Under the pieces are notes generated by a model. It saw only the letters and a list, made by a program, of their open reading frames with translations. It did no database searches and was not told where the DNA came from. Positions 29,762-41,738 of a stretch of 64,000 nt of DNA are shown here, one piece after another (positions within the stretch are counted from its first letter, which is position 1; each line of letters opens with the position of its first letter). The DNA comes from Xenorhabdus eapokensis. GTDB lineage: Bacteria; Pseudomonadota; Gammaproteobacteria; Enterobacterales; Enterobacteriaceae. A program made the position numbers and the translations under genes. Where the stretch lies: contig NZ_MKGQ01000002.1 of assembly GCF_001908105.1 (NCBI RefSeq), forward strand, positions 1 through 64,000, written 5' to 3'.

Positions 29762-30785
29762 TCAGGAAGCTCTCTGGTAATGGTTTTCCGCATAACAACA
29801 TGGAAAGCGTTTCCAGGTCAGCCCAAATGGATTGGCTATAATCCTGTTTGACGCACAGTTCCATTTGGGTCAACAAATGTATGGCAGATTGCAGTTCTCG
29901 CTGTGACAGGCGCTGTAGTGCGGTTGACAGCAATGTTCTGCGATTTTGCCAAATCTTGTGTTGATCAAACAAAGTCTTCAAAGGGACGGTCGTATATTGA
30001 CGTTTAAGTACCAGAAGCAGCATTAACTCCCGCTGTATAGTACGGAGTAAAATAATCGTCTCGGTATCTTCTTGCCGCAGTTGTTTCAGTATATGCCATG
30101 CCCGTTTTATTTTTCCTGTCAGCAAAGCATCAACCCAATGATAGGGCGAAAAGTGAGCCGCATCGTTGACCGCTTCTTCAACGCGAGGAAGTGTCAGTCG
30201 ATTATCAGGGTAGAGCAGGGAAAGGCGTTCCAGAGCCTGAGCCATTGCCAATAGGTTTCCTTCATAACAATAGCAGAGTAATTGATTGGCTTCATTTTCC
30301 AGTAATAGCCCCATGTTTTTGGCACGCTGTGCCACCCATTGTGGCAGGCGATTTTGCTCAGGTGTTAAACAACTGACATATACCCCATTTTGCCCAATCG
30401 CTTTGAACCACGGGCTATTTTCCTGTGCTTTGGTTAGTTTGTGTCCACGCAATATCAGCAGGATATCTGAATGCAGCAACCCTGACAGTTTGGTTAACCG
30501 CTCTGCCATTGCAGCATTTGGGCCATTTTCTGGCAGCAGCAGGTTGAGTGACTGGCGACTGGCAAACAAGCTAAGTGACTGGCACAGGCTAAAGATTTCA
30601 TCCCAATCGGTATGGTTATCCAATGTAAAGGTGAAATGCTCCATAAGGCCATGTTGTTCAGCCACCTTGCGGATGCTGTCTTGACTTTCCTGTAATAGTA
30701 ATGGCTCATTGCCCCATAACAGGTAGCTGCCTCGCAGCTCTTCATTGAGCTGCGAAAGAAGTTGTTCAGGATACAGTCGGATCAT
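29754..30785 (-). CDS. holA: DNA polymerase III delta subunit HolA
   Basis: The 343-residue clamp-loader wrench subunit, equal in length to E. coli HolA. It opens the beta clamp for loading. Conserved N terminus [19 protein letters not shown] and [14 protein letters not shown]; it is AAA+-like but lacks a working nucleotide site, as expected for delta. Its ATG overlaps the lptE stop by 4 bases. Confidence 0.95.
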   Translation of the reverse strand: MIRLYPEQLLSQLNEELRGSYLLWGNEPLLLQESQDSIRKVAEQHGLMEHFTFTLDNHTDWDEIFSLCQSLSLFASRQSLNLLLPENGPNAAMAERLTKLSGLLHSDILLILRGHKLTKAQENSPWFKAIGQNGVYVSCLTPEQNRLPQWVAQRAKNMGLLLENEANQLLCYCYEGNLLAMAQALERLSLLYPDNRLTLPRVEEAVNDAAHFSPYHWVDALLTGKIKRAWHILKQLRQEDTETIILLRTIQRELMLLLVLKRQYTTVPLKTLFDQHKIWQNRRTLLSTALQRLSQRELQSAIHLLTQMELCVKQDYSQSIWADLETLSMLLCGKPLPESFLNA

Positions 30786-31342
30786 TGCTTCTGTGTAGCC
30801 GCAGCTTTTTGGGTTGCCTCGGCTTTCAGGAGTTCTGCACTATGGACGGTCAGCAATTGGCGTATAAGCTGACGGGCAGCCTGTTCGCGCATTTCCTGTT
30901 TAACCAGTTCATCTTCTGCATCTTTTGCCAGTGCTTCCAAAGGGTTATCGAAAAATGAACGATCAATCTTTGCCCGCAATGGATAGATGCTACCATCTGG
31001 CATCAGAACTTGTGCATCAACATTCAATACCAACAGGCGTTCAGCCGCTTTACCATCCTGAAAGATAGAAACTGTCTCTTTGTTCTCATTAGAGCCAACC
31101 AGTTTCAGGATAGGGACTGAAGCATCACCATTTTCAATAAGTTTGACATCGTTTAGCCGTAGTTGCTGGCGTACTGCCAGTGCCAAAGGCCCATAAGGGT
31201 CACCAGAACTTAATTGCAATGTTTGCAGTTCTTTTGGTACTTGTGTTGTACCCTGAAGATGAAAACCGCAGCCAGCGGTGACTAGCACCGCTAACCCGAG
31301 CAACAAGGTGTAAATATGATGTCGTAGATTATTTTCTACCAC
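30782..31342 (-). CDS. lptE: LPS-assembly lipoprotein LptE
   Basis: An outer-membrane lipoprotein of 186 residues that plugs LptD and helps place lipopolysaccharide in the outer leaflet. Signal peptide with lipobox [15 protein letters not shown] and [17 protein letters not shown] are conserved. The C-terminal tail is rich in A, T, Q and K. The start codon is GTG at 31342 with AGGAG upstream. Between leuS and holA as in E. coli. Confidence 0.94.
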   Translation of the reverse strand: MVENNLRHHIYTLLLGLAVLVTAGCGFHLQGTTQVPKELQTLQLSSGDPYGPLALAVRQQLRLNDVKLIENGDASVPILKLVGSNENKETVSIFQDGKAAERLLVLNVDAQVLMPDGSIYPLRAKIDRSFFDNPLEALAKDAEDELVKQEMREQAARQLIRQLLTVHSAELLKAEATQKAAATQKQ

Positions 31343-31360
31343 AAATAGGGTCTCCTGTTA

Positions 31361-33943
31361 TCAGCCTACAACCAGATTCAGTAACTTACCTGGAACATAG
31401 ATGACTTTGCGGATACTGACGCCTTCAAGGTATTTCTTCACACCGTATTCTTGCATTGCCATCTCTTGGACATACTCTTTTGTTGCATCTGCCGGTACTG
31501 TGATGCGACCACGAACCTTACCGTTAATTTGGATAATGACCAGTTTAGTATCGTCTACCATTGCCTGCTCATCAGCTTGTGGCCATGCAGCGGTGTCTAT
31601 GTCATCCTCATTACCAAGTGCTTTCCACATGACAAAGCAAGCGTGTGGTGTAATCGGTGAAAGCATCCGTACAACCGCAGTGACTGCTTCTTGCATCAGA
31701 GCACGATCTTGCTCTGTTTCTTGTGGCGCGCGAGTTAGTCTATTCATCAGCTCCATAATGGCCGCAATGGCGGTGTTGAACGCTTGACGGCGACCAATAT
31801 CGTCAGTGACTTTCGCAATGGTTTTGTGTAAATCACGGCGCAGATCTTTTTGCTCTGTAGTCAGGTTGCTGACATCCAGAGGCTGGGTGGTTCCTTTATT
31901 GCTGTGTTCATGAACCAGACGCCAAACACGTTTCAGGAAGCGGTTAGCCCCTTCCACACCAGATTCTTGCCATTCCAGAGTCAGTTCCGGTGGTGCAGCG
32001 AACATCATGAACAGGCGAACGGTGTCAGCACCGTATTTATCAACCATAATTTGTGGATCGATGCCGTTGTTCTTGGATTTCGACATTTTGCTCATGCCGG
32101 TATAAACCAGTTCATGACCATCTTTATCCATTGCTTTTACAATACGGCCTTTCTCGTCGCGCTCAACAATGGCATCAGCCGGAGATACCCAGACTTTCTC
32201 GCCGCTGTTGCCAGTGTAGTAGAAGGCATCAGCCAGAACCATGCCTTGGCACAACAGGCGCTTGGCAGGCTCATCAGAGTTGACCATACCCGCATCGCGC
32301 ATCAATTTGTGGAAGAAACGGAAGTACATCAGGTGCATGATAGCGTGTTCAATACCACCGATGTATTGATCCACTGGCAACCAATAGTTGGCCGCAGCCG
32401 GATCCAACATCCCTTTATCATAATCTGGGCAGGTATAGCGTGCGTAATACCATGAGGATTCCATAAAGGTATCAAAGGTATCGGTTTCAAGCCGTGCTGG
32501 CTGGCCGTTGATGGTTGTTTTTGCCCATTCAGGATCCGCTTTGATTGGGCTGGTGATCCCATCCATTACAACATCTTCTGGCAAAACTACCGGTAATTGA
32601 TCTTCTGGAACAGGAATAACAGTGCCATCTTCCAGTGTTGCCATTGGTATTGGCGCACCCCAATAACGTTGACGAGAAACGCCCCAGTCGCGCAGGCGGT
32701 AATTGACTTTACGTTGTCCGACACCCATTACAACCAGTTTGTCTGCGATAGCATTGAAGCCTTCTTCATGGCTCAAACCACTGAATTCGCCGGAGTTGAC
32801 CAGTGCATTTTTGTCAGTAACAGCCGCTTCCTGAACGTTTGGTACATTGCCATCATTGTCAAGAATAACGGCTTTTATTGGCAGGTTGTACTTAGTGGCA
32901 AATTCCCAGTCACGTTGATCGTGTCCTGGAACAGCCATCACCGCACCTGTGCCGTATTCCATCAGGACAAAGTTGGCAACCCAGATAGCGAGTTTTTCGT
33001 TGGTTAATGGGTGAATGACAAACATGCCTGTTGGCATACCTTTTTTCTCCATTGTTGCCATATCAGCTTCGGCAACTTTGGTATTACGGCATTCGTCGAT
33101 AAATTTCTCTAGTTCAGGATTATTTTCCGCAGCCTGTTTGGCCAGAGGATGACCCGCCGCCACAGCGACATAGGTTGCCCCCATGAAGGTATCCGGGCGT
33201 GTGGTATAAACGGTGAGTTTTTCCTGGCTGTCAGCAACATTGAACGTGATTTCGACACCTTCAGAACGGCCAATCCAGTTACGCTGCATGGTCTTGACCT
33301 GTTCCGGCCAATCTTCCAGTTTATCCAGATCGTTTAGCAGCTCTTCTGCATAATCGGTGATCTTGATGAACCATTGTGGGATCTCTTTACGCTCAACCTG
33401 GGTATCACAACGCCAGCAGCAACCATCAATAACCTGTTCATTTGCGAGAACCGTCAGGTCATGCGGGCACCAGTTAACTGCGGAAGTTTTTTTGTATACC
33501 AGATCTCTTTCGTACAATTTAGTGAAAAACCACTGTTCCCAGCGATAGTACTCTGGTGTACAGGTGGTGACTTCACGATCCCAATCATAACCAAAACCCA
33601 GTTTTTTTAACTGGTTTTTCATATAGTCAATGTTGGAATAAGTCCACGGGGCAGGGGCGGTATTATTCTTGACCGCAGCACCTTCTGCTGGCAAGCCAAA
33701 GGCATCCCAACCGATAGGTTGCAGTACGTTTTTGCCCAGCATGCGCTGGTAACGGGAAATTACATCACCAATGGTGTAGTTACGGACATGGCCCATATGT
33801 AGTCGGCCAGAAGGATAAGGTAGCATGGACAGGCAGTAGTATTTTTCTTTGCTGCTGTCTTCTGTCACTTTGAACGTTTGCTTCTCTTGCCAATGAAGCT
33901 GGACTTGTTGTTCTATGTCTTCTGGACGATATTGTTCTTGCAT
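31361..33943 (-). CDS. leuS: Leucyl-tRNA synthetase
   Basis: An 860-residue class I synthetase, the same length as E. coli LeuS. HIGH-type motif LHMGHVRNY near residue 43; KMSKS in [12 protein letters not shown] near residue 618. The editing domain sits between ([33 protein letters not shown]). It charges leucine onto tRNA-Leu, including the species encoded at 45515-45599. Lead gene of leuS-lptE-holA-nadD. Confidence 0.97.
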   Translation of the reverse strand: MQEQYRPEDIEQQVQLHWQEKQTFKVTEDSSKEKYYCLSMLPYPSGRLHMGHVRNYTIGDVISRYQRMLGKNVLQPIGWDAFGLPAEGAAVKNNTAPAPWTYSNIDYMKNQLKKLGFGYDWDREVTTCTPEYYRWEQWFFTKLYERDLVYKKTSAVNWCPHDLTVLANEQVIDGCCWRCDTQVERKEIPQWFIKITDYAEELLNDLDKLEDWPEQVKTMQRNWIGRSEGVEITFNVADSQEKLTVYTTRPDTFMGATYVAVAAGHPLAKQAAENNPELEKFIDECRNTKVAEADMATMEKKGMPTGMFVIHPLTNEKLAIWVANFVLMEYGTGAVMAVPGHDQRDWEFATKYNLPIKAVILDNDGNVPNVQEAAVTDKNALVNSGEFSGLSHEEGFNAIADKLVVMGVGQRKVNYRLRDWGVSRQRYWGAPIPMATLEDGTVIPVPEDQLPVVLPEDVVMDGITSPIKADPEWAKTTINGQPARLETDTFDTFMESSWYYARYTCPDYDKGMLDPAAANYWLPVDQYIGGIEHAIMHLMYFRFFHKLMRDAGMVNSDEPAKRLLCQGMVLADAFYYTGNSGEKVWVSPADAIVERDEKGRIVKAMDKDGHELVYTGMSKMSKSKNNGIDPQIMVDKYGADTVRLFMMFAAPPELTLEWQESGVEGANRFLKRVWRLVHEHSNKGTTQPLDVSNLTTEQKDLRRDLHKTIAKVTDDIGRRQAFNTAIAAIMELMNRLTRAPQETEQDRALMQEAVTAVVRMLSPITPHACFVMWKALGNEDDIDTAAWPQADEQAMVDDTKLVIIQINGKVRGRITVPADATKEYVQEMAMQEYGVKKYLEGVSIRKVIYVPGKLLNLVVG

Positions 33944-34104
33944 GGCACCGATAATCCTATGGTGAATAATAAAGCTACGCCTTGAGCGTGTTTGGTTTGT
34001 TTATGAAATCAAAGATTCCATAGCATAGCTGATAAGGGATAGAAGCAACAACTCTTGTTAAAGGTGGAATGCGGAAAATTACTTATTTTTAGGGAAAATT
34101 TAAG

Positions 34105-34132
34105 ATCGGCGGCAGTTTTGCCTTCCGCCGAT
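34105..34132 (-). terminator. Probable gltIJKL terminator
   Basis: ATCGGCGG and CCGCCGAT enclose 12 bases, nine bases past the gltL stop. On the minus strand it is followed by CTTAAATTTT rather than a pure T-run, so efficiency is uncertain. Confidence 0.6.
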
Positions 34133-34141
34133 GAGGAAAAA

Positions 34142-34870
34142 TCAGTGCAGAATTTTCGCCAGAAAATCGCGGGCACGTTCTGATTTTGGGTTGGCAAAGA
34201 AATCTTCTTTCTTACTGTCTTCGACAATTTTGCCTTCATCCATAAAAATAACACGATGTGCCACTTTCTTGGCAAATCCCATCTCATGGGTTACCACCAT
34301 CATGGTCATGCCTTCGTTCGCCAATTCCACCATGACATCCAGGACTTCATTAATCATTTCAGGATCAAGGGCAGAAGTTGGCTCATCAAACAGCATAGCA
34401 ATCGGGTCCATGCAGAGTGCTCTGGCAATGGCAACACGTTGTTGCTGACCACCGGAGAGTTGGGCTGGGAATTTATCTGCATGGCTGGTTAACCCAACTC
34501 GCTCCAGCAGTTTTAAGCCTTTTTCAGTCGCTTCTTTCTTGTCGCGCTTTAGCACTTTAACTTGAGCCAGTGTCAGGTTTTCAATGATCGATAGATGAGG
34601 AAAAAGTTCAAAGTGCTGAAATACCATTCCCACCTTGGAGCGCAATTGTGCCAGATTGGTGTTCTTGTCATTGACTTTGGTATCGTTTACTCGAATTTCA
34701 CCTTGCTGGACAGGTTCAAGGCCATTAACCGTTTTTATCAGTGTGGATTTACCGGAACCAGAAGGCCCGCAGACCACGACTACTTCGCCTTTTTTAACTT
34801 CAGTTGAGCAGTCAGTAAGAACCTGAAATTGGCCATACCACTTGGATACATTTTTCAGGGAAATCATCAA
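34142..34870 (-). CDS. gltL: Glutamate/aspartate ABC ATPase GltL
   Basis: A 242-residue polar amino acid transport ATPase. Walker [10 protein letters not shown], signature LSGGQQQR, Walker [15 protein letters not shown]-loop VVTHEMGFA. Tandem ATGs at 34870 and 34867 overlap the gltK stop, a coupled junction. Last gene of gltI-gltJ-gltK-gltL. Confidence 0.95.
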   Translation of the reverse strand: MMISLKNVSKWYGQFQVLTDCSTEVKKGEVVVVCGPSGSGKSTLIKTVNGLEPVQQGEIRVNDTKVNDKNTNLAQLRSKVGMVFQHFELFPHLSIIENLTLAQVKVLKRDKKEATEKGLKLLERVGLTSHADKFPAQLSGGQQQRVAIARALCMDPIAMLFDEPTSALDPEMINEVLDVMVELANEGMTMMVVTHEMGFAKKVAHRVIFMDEGKIVEDSKKEDFFANPKSERARDFLAKILH

Positions 34871-35541
34871 ACAGTCCTTTTCTTCAAATAGTTAACCAGC
34901 ATAGAAGCGGAAAAACTAATCACAAAATAAACAAAGCCGGCAAACAGAACCATTTCAATCTGGGTTCCATCGCGCTCACCAATATTCGTTGCTGTACGGA
35001 AAAAATCCGCCAGACTCAATACATATACCAGAGAAGTATCCTGGAATAATACAATGCCTTGTGTTAGCAGCAATGGGATCATTGCCCGAAATGCTTGTGG
35101 CAGTATGACCAGCCGCATGCTTTGCAATTGAGTCATCCCCAGCGCCAGCGCAGCAGAGGATTGCCCGCGAGAAATGCTCTGGATACCTGCCCGAATTATT
35201 TCGGAGTAGTAAGCGGCTTCAAAGAGCGAGAAAGCTACCATTGCAGAAATTAAACGGATATCGGTTTTTGGTGATATACCTAGAATATTTTGTAATAAGT
35301 TAGGCACAATGAGATAAAACCACAGTAATACCATCACCAGTGGAACCGAGCGGAAAAGGTTAACATATAGGGCTGCAAACCAGCTCAATGCCTTGATGGA
35401 TGAGAGACGCAGCATCGCCAGAATGGTTCCCCAGACAATGCCTATGATAACGGCTGTCACGGTAATTTTTGCCGTTATCAACAATCCATCCAGAAGAAAG
35501 GGCAAACTTGGTACAATCGAACTCCAGTCAAACTGATACAT
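34867..35541 (-). CDS. gltK: Glutamate/aspartate ABC permease GltK
   Basis: A 224-residue HisM-type permease with about five helices and the coupling loop with [24 protein letters not shown]. It forms the membrane pore with GltJ. ATG at 35541, three bases after gltJ; overlaps gltL. Confidence 0.95.
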   Translation of the reverse strand: MYQFDWSSIVPSLPFLLDGLLITAKITVTAVIIGIVWGTILAMLRLSSIKALSWFAALYVNLFRSVPLVMVLLWFYLIVPNLLQNILGISPKTDIRLISAMVAFSLFEAAYYSEIIRAGIQSISRGQSSAALALGMTQLQSMRLVILPQAFRAMIPLLLTQGIVLFQDTSLVYVLSLADFFRTATNIGERDGTQIEMVLFAGFVYFVISFSASMLVNYLKKRTV

Positions 35542-35544
35542 TTC

Positions 35545-36285
35545 TTATCGCCCTCCCATATTACCGGGTAAACGTACTTTTTTCTCCAGTATGCTCATGG
35601 CAAGCATAATCACCAGGTTGATAGCCACATAAGCCAATGTGATCGCTGTGAACGATTCATAGGCGTGTGCGGAATAATCCAGTAATTTACCTGCTTGGGC
35701 AGCCATATCGACTAAGCCGATTGTGGAAGCAATGGCTGAATTTTTCACCAAATTGAGCATTTCCGAGGTCATTGGAGGAATAATTACTCGATAAGCGTTT
35801 GGTAGCAGAACGTAACGGTAGGTTTGTGGCAAGGTTAAGCCCATTGCCAGACCGGCGGCTTTTTGTCCTCTTGGGAGTGACTGAATTGCCGCGCGAACTT
35901 GCTCGCATACACGGGCAGCAGTGAATAATCCTAAGCAAATGACTGAGGAGATAAAAAATTGAATATTGGGGTCCAGCTCCATTTTGAACCAGTCGCTTAG
36001 GTTTTTGGGCAGAAGCTCAGGAACGACCAAATACCAGGTAAAAAATTGGACAATGAGAGGAACATTGCGAAATAACTCCACATAACAAGTTCCAAGTCCG
36101 GCAAGGAATTTATTCGGAACTGTACGGAGAATACCAAATAATGAGCCGACAACGAATGCAATGATCCAGGCACAGGCGGAAAGTGCCACCGTCACCTGAA
36201 AACCAGAAATAAGCCACCCCAGATAGGTGGTATTACCAAAAGGGGCAGCTTGTAAAAAGATGCCCCAATCCCAATTAGCGGACAT
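35545..36285 (-). CDS. gltJ: Glutamate/aspartate ABC permease GltJ
   Basis: A 246-residue permease matching E. coli GltJ from the ATG at 36285 (MSANWDWGIFLQAAPFG), which has AGGGAG upstream; the frame opens earlier at 36318. Coupling loop AAGLAMGLTLPQTYRYVLLPNAYR; C terminus RLPGNMGGR. Separated from gltI by 117 bases holding an intercistronic terminator-like hairpin. Confidence 0.95.
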   Translation of the reverse strand: MSANWDWGIFLQAAPFGNTTYLGWLISGFQVTVALSACAWIIAFVVGSLFGILRTVPNKFLAGLGTCYVELFRNVPLIVQFFTWYLVVPELLPKNLSDWFKMELDPNIQFFISSVICLGLFTAARVCEQVRAAIQSLPRGQKAAGLAMGLTLPQTYRYVLLPNAYRVIIPPMTSEMLNLVKNSAIASTIGLVDMAAQAGKLLDYSAHAYESFTAITLAYVAINLVIMLAMSILEKKVRLPGNMGGR

Positions 36286-36337
36286 AATCGAACTCCCTGA
36301 TATGGGGTTAGCTGTCATTCATCGAATTGAAATCTGG

Positions 36338-36367
36338 AAAAAATGAGGCAGGGAACGACTACCTCAT
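36338..36367 (-). terminator. Intercistronic attenuator between gltI and gltJ (SroC position)
   Basis: On the minus strand ATGAGGTAG pairs with CTGCCTCAT (one G-U) around a 7-base loop, followed by at least five Ts. It would end part of the transcripts after gltI. In E. coli and Salmonella the same gap yields the sponge RNA SroC; whether a similar RNA is made here is an inference from position and structure only. Confidence 0.6.
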
Positions 36368-36402
36368 ATCCGTTTTGCCAATTAAGTCGTAATTTTAGTT
36401 AT

Positions 36403-37290
36403 TTAATTCAATGCCTTATCATTTGGTGATTTAAACAAAGCTCGCATTTCATCTGACATAGAGAAGTTTAAATTCAGGTTTTTAGGTGGAATAGGTTCTT
36501 TGAACCAGCGATCAAACATTTTTTCTGCTTCACCGGAGGTTTGTGTTTTGGCAATAACGTTATCAATTAATTGCTTAAATTGAGGATCATTTTTGCGCAG
36601 CATACAGCCGTATGCTTCTTCCGATTGTGGTTTGCCAACAATGATCCATTGATCGGGTTTTTTGGCTTTCGCGCGTTCACCAGCGAGCAAGGCATCGTCC
36701 ATCATAAAGGCGACAGCACGGCCTGATTCCAGGGTGCGGAATGAATCACCGTGGTCTTTGGCACTGATGATACGCATTTTCATTTGCTTCTCATCATTGA
36801 GCTTATTCAGCAAGATTTCAGACGTTGTGCCGGAAGTCACAACGACATTTTTTCCTGCCAGATCATCAAATCCCTTAATGCCTGAATCTTTTTTGGTCAG
36901 CAAACGAGTACCGACGGAAAAGATAGTGTTGGAGAATGCCGCTTGTTTCTGTCGTTCCAGGTTATTGGTAGTAGAGCCACATTCAAAATCGAAAGTACCG
37001 TTTTGCAGCAGGGGAATGCGATTCTGGGAGGTAATTGGGATAAGCTTAACTTGCAAATTAGGCACATCCAGCTTTTTCTTGACGGCATCAACAATGAGGT
37101 TGGAATAATCCTGGGAATAACCAACGACGTTTTGTCGATTATCGTAGTAAGAGAATGGAACAGAAGATTCTCGATGTCCAACAACGATAATGCCATTATC
37201 CTTGATTTTTTTCAGTGTTCCTGTCAATTCCTCAGCATGGGCAGACCCAACTGCGCTAAGTAACATCATGGTTAACATCAAATTACGCAT
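36403..37290 (-). CDS. gltI: Glutamate/aspartate-binding periplasmic protein GltI
   Basis: A 295-residue solute-binding protein (family 3), E. coli length about 302. Signal peptide cleaved after GSAHA/EELTG. Binding-fold stretches include VVGHRESSVPFSYYD, FDFECGSTTNNLERQ and AKDHGDSFRTLESGRAVAFM. It delivers glutamate and aspartate to GltJK. AAAGGAG precedes the ATG. The 420 bases upstream to lnt are AT-rich and must hold the promoter; I see no gene there. Confidence 0.96.
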   Translation of the reverse strand: MRNLMLTMMLLSAVGSAHAEELTGTLKKIKDNGIIVVGHRESSVPFSYYDNRQNVVGYSQDYSNLIVDAVKKKLDVPNLQVKLIPITSQNRIPLLQNGTFDFECGSTTNNLERQKQAAFSNTIFSVGTRLLTKKDSGIKGFDDLAGKNVVVTSGTTSEILLNKLNDEKQMKMRIISAKDHGDSFRTLESGRAVAFMMDDALLAGERAKAKKPDQWIIVGKPQSEEAYGCMLRKNDPQFKQLIDNVIAKTQTSGEAEKMFDRWFKEPIPPKNLNLNFSMSDEMRALFKSPNDKALN

Positions 37291-37710
37291 ATACAGCTCC
37301 TTTATCTGGCTATTTTTTGTGAAATTGGATTTTTTACAGATAACTGTGTTTCTGCATGTTTCTACATAAATTAAGACTGTTGAAACGATTTTTTTGGGTT
37401 GTTTTGTTTGTGTGCTGTAAAAAAATAATTCAAAGTGTTACTTTTTTGAAACCATAATGTTTCTATTTCGCGACCTACATCGCACTATAAATAAACAATT
37501 TCATTTATGTGTGGTTAAAAAGCGAATAATATTGAATAGTGTTCACACTTTGCGCTATTTGGAGTATTATTCTGTTTTTGCGGGTATTTTATGGTGATGT
37601 GTGTGATGGATTTTTATTATATCAGTGATTAAATCGAGGGGTAAGTGAAATCAGGACATAACTAATATGCCCTGACCATGATTAACGTTTCATTAAAAGA
37701 AAATAGAAAA

Positions 37711-39240
37711 TTAAGTTTTGCGACGTTTTTTTATAAAAGCAAAGATGAAAAACAGGACGCTTGCACCCCATATTGGTAAATTTCCGAAGCGAAAATAAGG
37801 TGTTATTCCTGTGGCTGGCGTTACTTTGGCTTCCAATACCTGTCGGGTAAATTGTGGAAGTTCAGCCTGAATGGAGCCATCAGGGTTGATTACGGCTGTA
37901 ACACCATTATTCGTTCCTCTTAGCAGAGGACGTCCTAGTTCAAGGGCACGCATCCGTGCCATTTGGAAATGCTGCCAGGGGCCAATGGAACGTCCAAACC
38001 AGGCATCATTAGAAACGGTTAGAAGGAACTCTGTGTCAGGTTTGAAATTATCACGTACTTGTTCACCTAAAATAATTTCATAGCAGATAGCCGCAGTAAT
38101 ATTGTGCCCGGCAACAGAAAGTTGAGGCTGAATGTAATTACCTTGGCTAAAAGAAGACATTGGCAAATTGAATAACGGGGCTAGTGGTCGCAGTATTGAT
38201 GCCAATGGCACAAACTCACCAAATGGTACTAGGTGATGTTTGTCGTAGCGGGTTAGCGCGGGGTATTGGTAAGGTATCTTGTCCCCTAAAACGATAATGC
38301 TGTTATAGAATTTATAACCTTCCAATGTTTGTCGGGCATCCACAACGCCAGTGATTAAGCTAGTATTGTGTTCCCTCAATACGGTATCCAATTTAGTCAG
38401 GAAATCACTTTGGTTATATTCATAATCAGGAATGGCTGATTCTGGCCAAATGATAATTGGCACTTGACCAATGAAAGGACGGCTGTTATCCAAATAAATA
38501 TCCAGCGTTTTTCCAAGAACAGCGGGGTTCCACTTTATGGCCTGAGGAATATTACCCTGAACCAAAGCAATATCAGTGGTTTTTTCTGGTTGTAGGGTGT
38601 ACCACGGGTAGTGCTTCATTGTCCACGGTAACAGTAGCAGTATAGTGGCGAAAATAGCCGCGGAAATTTTTTTCTGGGTGATGGCAAAAACCAGTAGCCC
38701 GCTGATCATCATCAGCAAGAAAGTAATACCTTCTACTCCCAGAATAGGCGCGATGGCTTTCATCGGGCCATCAATTTGGCTATAACCAAATTGTAACCAC
38801 GGAAACCCAGATAACACCCAGCCACGCAAGAATTCTGTCAACTGCCACAGCGCTGGGCTGGCGATAACCAGCCTGATGCTATTAGAAACCGGGAAAAAGC
38901 GGTTCAATAAACCAGCAAACAGAGCAGGATAAAGAGCAAGGTAGGCAGATAGCAGGATCACCAAAAAGAGATTGATAGCGGTTGGCATACCACCAAAGTC
39001 GGCGATACTGACATAAACCCAGTTTGCGCCACTACCAAATAAGCCCAAACCCCAGCATAAGCCAATAAAGCAAGCTTGACGGGTTGTTCTGTTCAAGGAA
39101 AGGATTTGCAGGCCAAAAAGGGAAACAAGTGCGGCAGGCCAGAAATCAAAAGGTGAAAAAGCCAGTGTTCCACTGGCTCCGAAAAAAAGTGCCAGCGCAG
39201 CACGTAGCCGCTGGCAACTTATTAATGAGGCTTTGTTCAT
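37711..39240 (-). CDS. lnt: Apolipoprotein N-acyltransferase Lnt
   Basis: A 509-residue inner-membrane enzyme that adds the third acyl chain to lipoproteins. Six or so N-terminal helices are followed by a periplasmic nitrilase-like domain. The catalytic triad is visible: Glu in IIWPESAIP, Lys in [13 protein letters not shown], Cys in [11 protein letters not shown]. Downstream of corC by 11 bases, as in E. coli. Modifies lipoproteins such as RlpA and LptE here. Confidence 0.96.
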   Translation of the reverse strand: MNKASLISCQRLRAALALFFGASGTLAFSPFDFWPAALVSLFGLQILSLNRTTRQACFIGLCWGLGLFGSGANWVYVSIADFGGMPTAINLFLVILLSAYLALYPALFAGLLNRFFPVSNSIRLVIASPALWQLTEFLRGWVLSGFPWLQFGYSQIDGPMKAIAPILGVEGITFLLMMISGLLVFAITQKKISAAIFATILLLLPWTMKHYPWYTLQPEKTTDIALVQGNIPQAIKWNPAVLGKTLDIYLDNSRPFIGQVPIIIWPESAIPDYEYNQSDFLTKLDTVLREHNTSLITGVVDARQTLEGYKFYNSIIVLGDKIPYQYPALTRYDKHHLVPFGEFVPLASILRPLAPLFNLPMSSFSQGNYIQPQLSVAGHNITAAICYEIILGEQVRDNFKPDTEFLLTVSNDAWFGRSIGPWQHFQMARMRALELGRPLLRGTNNGVTAVINPDGSIQAELPQFTRQVLEAKVTPATGITPYFRFGNLPIWGASVLFFIFAFIKKRRKT

Positions 39241-39251
39241 CCAGATCCTAT

Positions 39252-40133
39252 TTATTGTTTATCAAGGCCAGGAACGTCAGCATCATCCGGTATTTTTACA
39301 TGAACCTGAATGATTTTACGGCTATCAGACATTGTCACTTTGAACAGGTAGCCATCAATGGTGATGGATTCCCCACGTGAAGGCAGATGCCCAAATGCCT
39401 GCATGACTAGCCCACCAATAGTATCAACTTCTTCATCGCTGAAATTGGTGCCAAAAACGTCATTAAAATCCTCAATTTGAGTCAATGCCCGCACTGAATA
39501 GGAGTGGCGGTTTAAAGCACGAATATCGTTATCTTCATCATCATCGTATTCATCCTCTATTTCACCTACAATCAGTTCAAGAATATCCTCAATTGTGACC
39601 AGCCCCGAAACGCCGCCAAATTCATCGATCACAATCGCCATATGGTAGCGTTGGGAGCGAAATTCTTTCAGCAGGCGGTCAACACGTTTACTTTCCGGCA
39701 CGACAACAGCCTGACGAAGTACTTTATCAATGCTGAAAGGTTCTGCATTTGTACGCATGAAGGGTAGCAGATCTTTCGCCATTAATATGCCTTCGATGTG
39801 ATCTTTATCTTCGCTGATCACGGGAAAGCGTGAGTGGGCTGAGTCAATAATAACATCCAGACATTCGTCCAGAGATTGGTTGCGTTTTAAGGTAACGATC
39901 TGTGAGCGTGGGATCATAATGTCACGCACGCGTTGATCAGCAATATCCATAACACCTTCGAGCATCTCGCGGGTATCGGGATCGATTAGGTCGTTCTGCT
40001 CAGAATCACGGATCAGTTCAACCAAATCATCACGGTTTTTCGGTTCACCGTGAAAAAGCTGATTAAGAAGTGCAAAAAAGCCTTTCTTAGGGTCAGGGTT
40101 ATCGTTACTTGATGAAGGATGGTCGTCGCTCAT
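39252..40133 (-). CDS. corC: CBS-domain protein CorC
   Basis: A 293-residue cytoplasmic protein with a CBS pair ([50 protein letters not shown]) and a CorC/HlyC-type C-terminal domain. Linked to magnesium and cobalt tolerance in enterics. E. coli length 292. Between ybeY and lnt, same strand. Confidence 0.95.
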   Translation of the reverse strand: MSDDHPSSSNDNPDPKKGFFALLNQLFHGEPKNRDDLVELIRDSEQNDLIDPDTREMLEGVMDIADQRVRDIMIPRSQIVTLKRNQSLDECLDVIIDSAHSRFPVISEDKDHIEGILMAKDLLPFMRTNAEPFSIDKVLRQAVVVPESKRVDRLLKEFRSQRYHMAIVIDEFGGVSGLVTIEDILELIVGEIEDEYDDDEDNDIRALNRHSYSVRALTQIEDFNDVFGTNFSDEEVDTIGGLVMQAFGHLPSRGESITIDGYLFKVTMSDSRKIIQVHVKIPDDADVPGLDKQ

Positions 40134-40203
40134 GGCGTTTTAATGAAAATTCCCCATATAAAATCGTAGACTATTATGTTTAACATAAAAATGTTGACAA
40201 GGG

Positions 40204-40671
40204 TTATTCTTTTTCCGCGAGATAGGGATCAGCATAACCCATTTTTTTTAGGATCTCTGTTTCCAGAGCTTCCATTTCCTCCGCTTCATCGTCTTCAATA
40301 TGATCATATCCCAGAAGATGAAGACAGCCGTGAACCACCATATGCGCCCAGTGTTCTTCGGCCGTTTTTTGTTGCTCATCTGCCTCTTTTTCAACAACCT
40401 GGCGACAGATGATTAAATCACCGAGTAAGGGTAATTCAACTTCAGGTGGCGCTTCAAATGGGAAGGATAACACATTCGTTGGTTTATCTTTCCCGCGATA
40501 AGTGAGGTTTAAATCGTGGCTTTCTGCCTCATCAACCAAGCGGATAGTCACTTCACTTTCGGCCTGAAATTGCGGTAAAACACCTTCCAGCCAGCGCTGG
40601 AAAAGGACTTCTTCGGGAAGCCCTGCGGGGTTTTCACATGCAATTTGCAAATCTAGTATAACTGAACTCAT
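40204..40671 (-). CDS. ybeY: Endoribonuclease YbeY
   Basis: A 155-residue zinc metalloenzyme with the motif [11 protein letters not shown] (three histidines binding zinc). Needed for 16S rRNA 3' maturation and ribosome quality control. Its ATG overlaps the ybeZ stop by 4 bases. Confidence 0.96.
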   Translation of the reverse strand: MSSVILDLQIACENPAGLPEEVLFQRWLEGVLPQFQAESEVTIRLVDEAESHDLNLTYRGKDKPTNVLSFPFEAPPEVELPLLGDLIICRQVVEKEADEQQKTAEEHWAHMVVHGCLHLLGYDHIEDDEAEEMEALETEILKKMGYADPYLAEKE

Positions 40672-41714
40672 TGTGTTTCCTGTCGGCGTTTCTCTGCGAG
40701 CAATTTTTTACGTTCCTGTTCCGCCGCTTCCCATGCTTCATAGGCGATTACAACTTTTGCAACCACCGGATGGCGAACAACGTCCTCACTATGTAAGAAG
40801 TTAAAACTCAGTTCATCAACATCAGATAAAACTTCAATTGCATGACTCAGTCCTGATTTTTGGCCTCTTGGCAGGTCAATCTGGGTGACGTCACCAGTAA
40901 TGACTGCCTTAGAATTAAAACCAATACGAGTCAGGAACATTTTCATCTGTTCAATGGTCGTATTCTGGCTTTCGTCGAGAATAATAAAGGCATCATTGAG
41001 GGTACGTCCACGCATATAAGCCAGTGGTGCTACTTCAATAACGTTTCTTTCGATCAGCTTCTCAACTTTTTCAAATCCCATCATCTCAAACAGGGCATCG
41101 TAAAGCGGGCGCAGATAAGGGTCGACTTTCTGGCTGAGATCACCAGGCAAGAAGCCCAGTTTTTCGCCGGCTTCAACCGCAGGACGGGTTAGCAGGATAC
41201 GGCGGATTTCCTGACGTTCCAGTGCATCAACCGCCGCAGCGACAGCCAAATACGTTTTCCCTGTACCCGCAGGCCCCACTCCGAATGTGATATCGTGATC
41301 AAGGATGTTAGCAATGTATTGCGCCTGATTGGGCGTGCGGGGCTTTACAACACCCCGTTTGGTTTTGATATTGACGGCCTTGCCGTATTCAGGAACGCTT
41401 TCTGCTGCTTGTTCCAGCACTCGGCTTTCGGTAATCGCGAGATGAACCTGTTCAGGCTCAAGATCCGGTATCATGCCGCGTATAGGCGCGGTTTCAACAT
41501 AAAGGTGACGCAGGATCCCCGCGGCTGCACTAACACACAATGGTTTACCTGCCAGTTTGAAACGGTTATCGCGGCGATTGATTTCAATACCCAAACGGCG
41601 CTCAAGTTGTTTCAGATTATCATCAAGTGGTCCACACAGGCTCATCAGACGTTGATTGTCTGCGGGTTCCAGAAAGATTTCTTGGGTTGCTACTTGTGAG
41701 TGTATTTGTGTCAC
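40668..41714 (-). CDS. ybeZ: PhoH-like ATPase YbeZ
   Basis: A 348-residue PhoH-family ATPase with Walker [12 protein letters not shown] near residue 145 and Walker [12 protein letters not shown]. Partner of YbeY in RNA metabolism. Start codon GTG at 41714. Lies 24 bases after miaB. Confidence 0.95.
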   Translation of the reverse strand: MTQIHSQVATQEIFLEPADNQRLMSLCGPLDDNLKQLERRLGIEINRRDNRFKLAGKPLCVSAAAGILRHLYVETAPIRGMIPDLEPEQVHLAITESRVLEQAAESVPEYGKAVNIKTKRGVVKPRTPNQAQYIANILDHDITFGVGPAGTGKTYLAVAAAVDALERQEIRRILLTRPAVEAGEKLGFLPGDLSQKVDPYLRPLYDALFEMMGFEKVEKLIERNVIEVAPLAYMRGRTLNDAFIILDESQNTTIEQMKMFLTRIGFNSKAVITGDVTQIDLPRGQKSGLSHAIEVLSDVDELSFNFLHSEDVVRHPVVAKVVIAYEAWEAAEQERKKLLAEKRRQETQ

Positions 41715-41738
41715 TGATTATCTCTATGTTAGAGCCTA

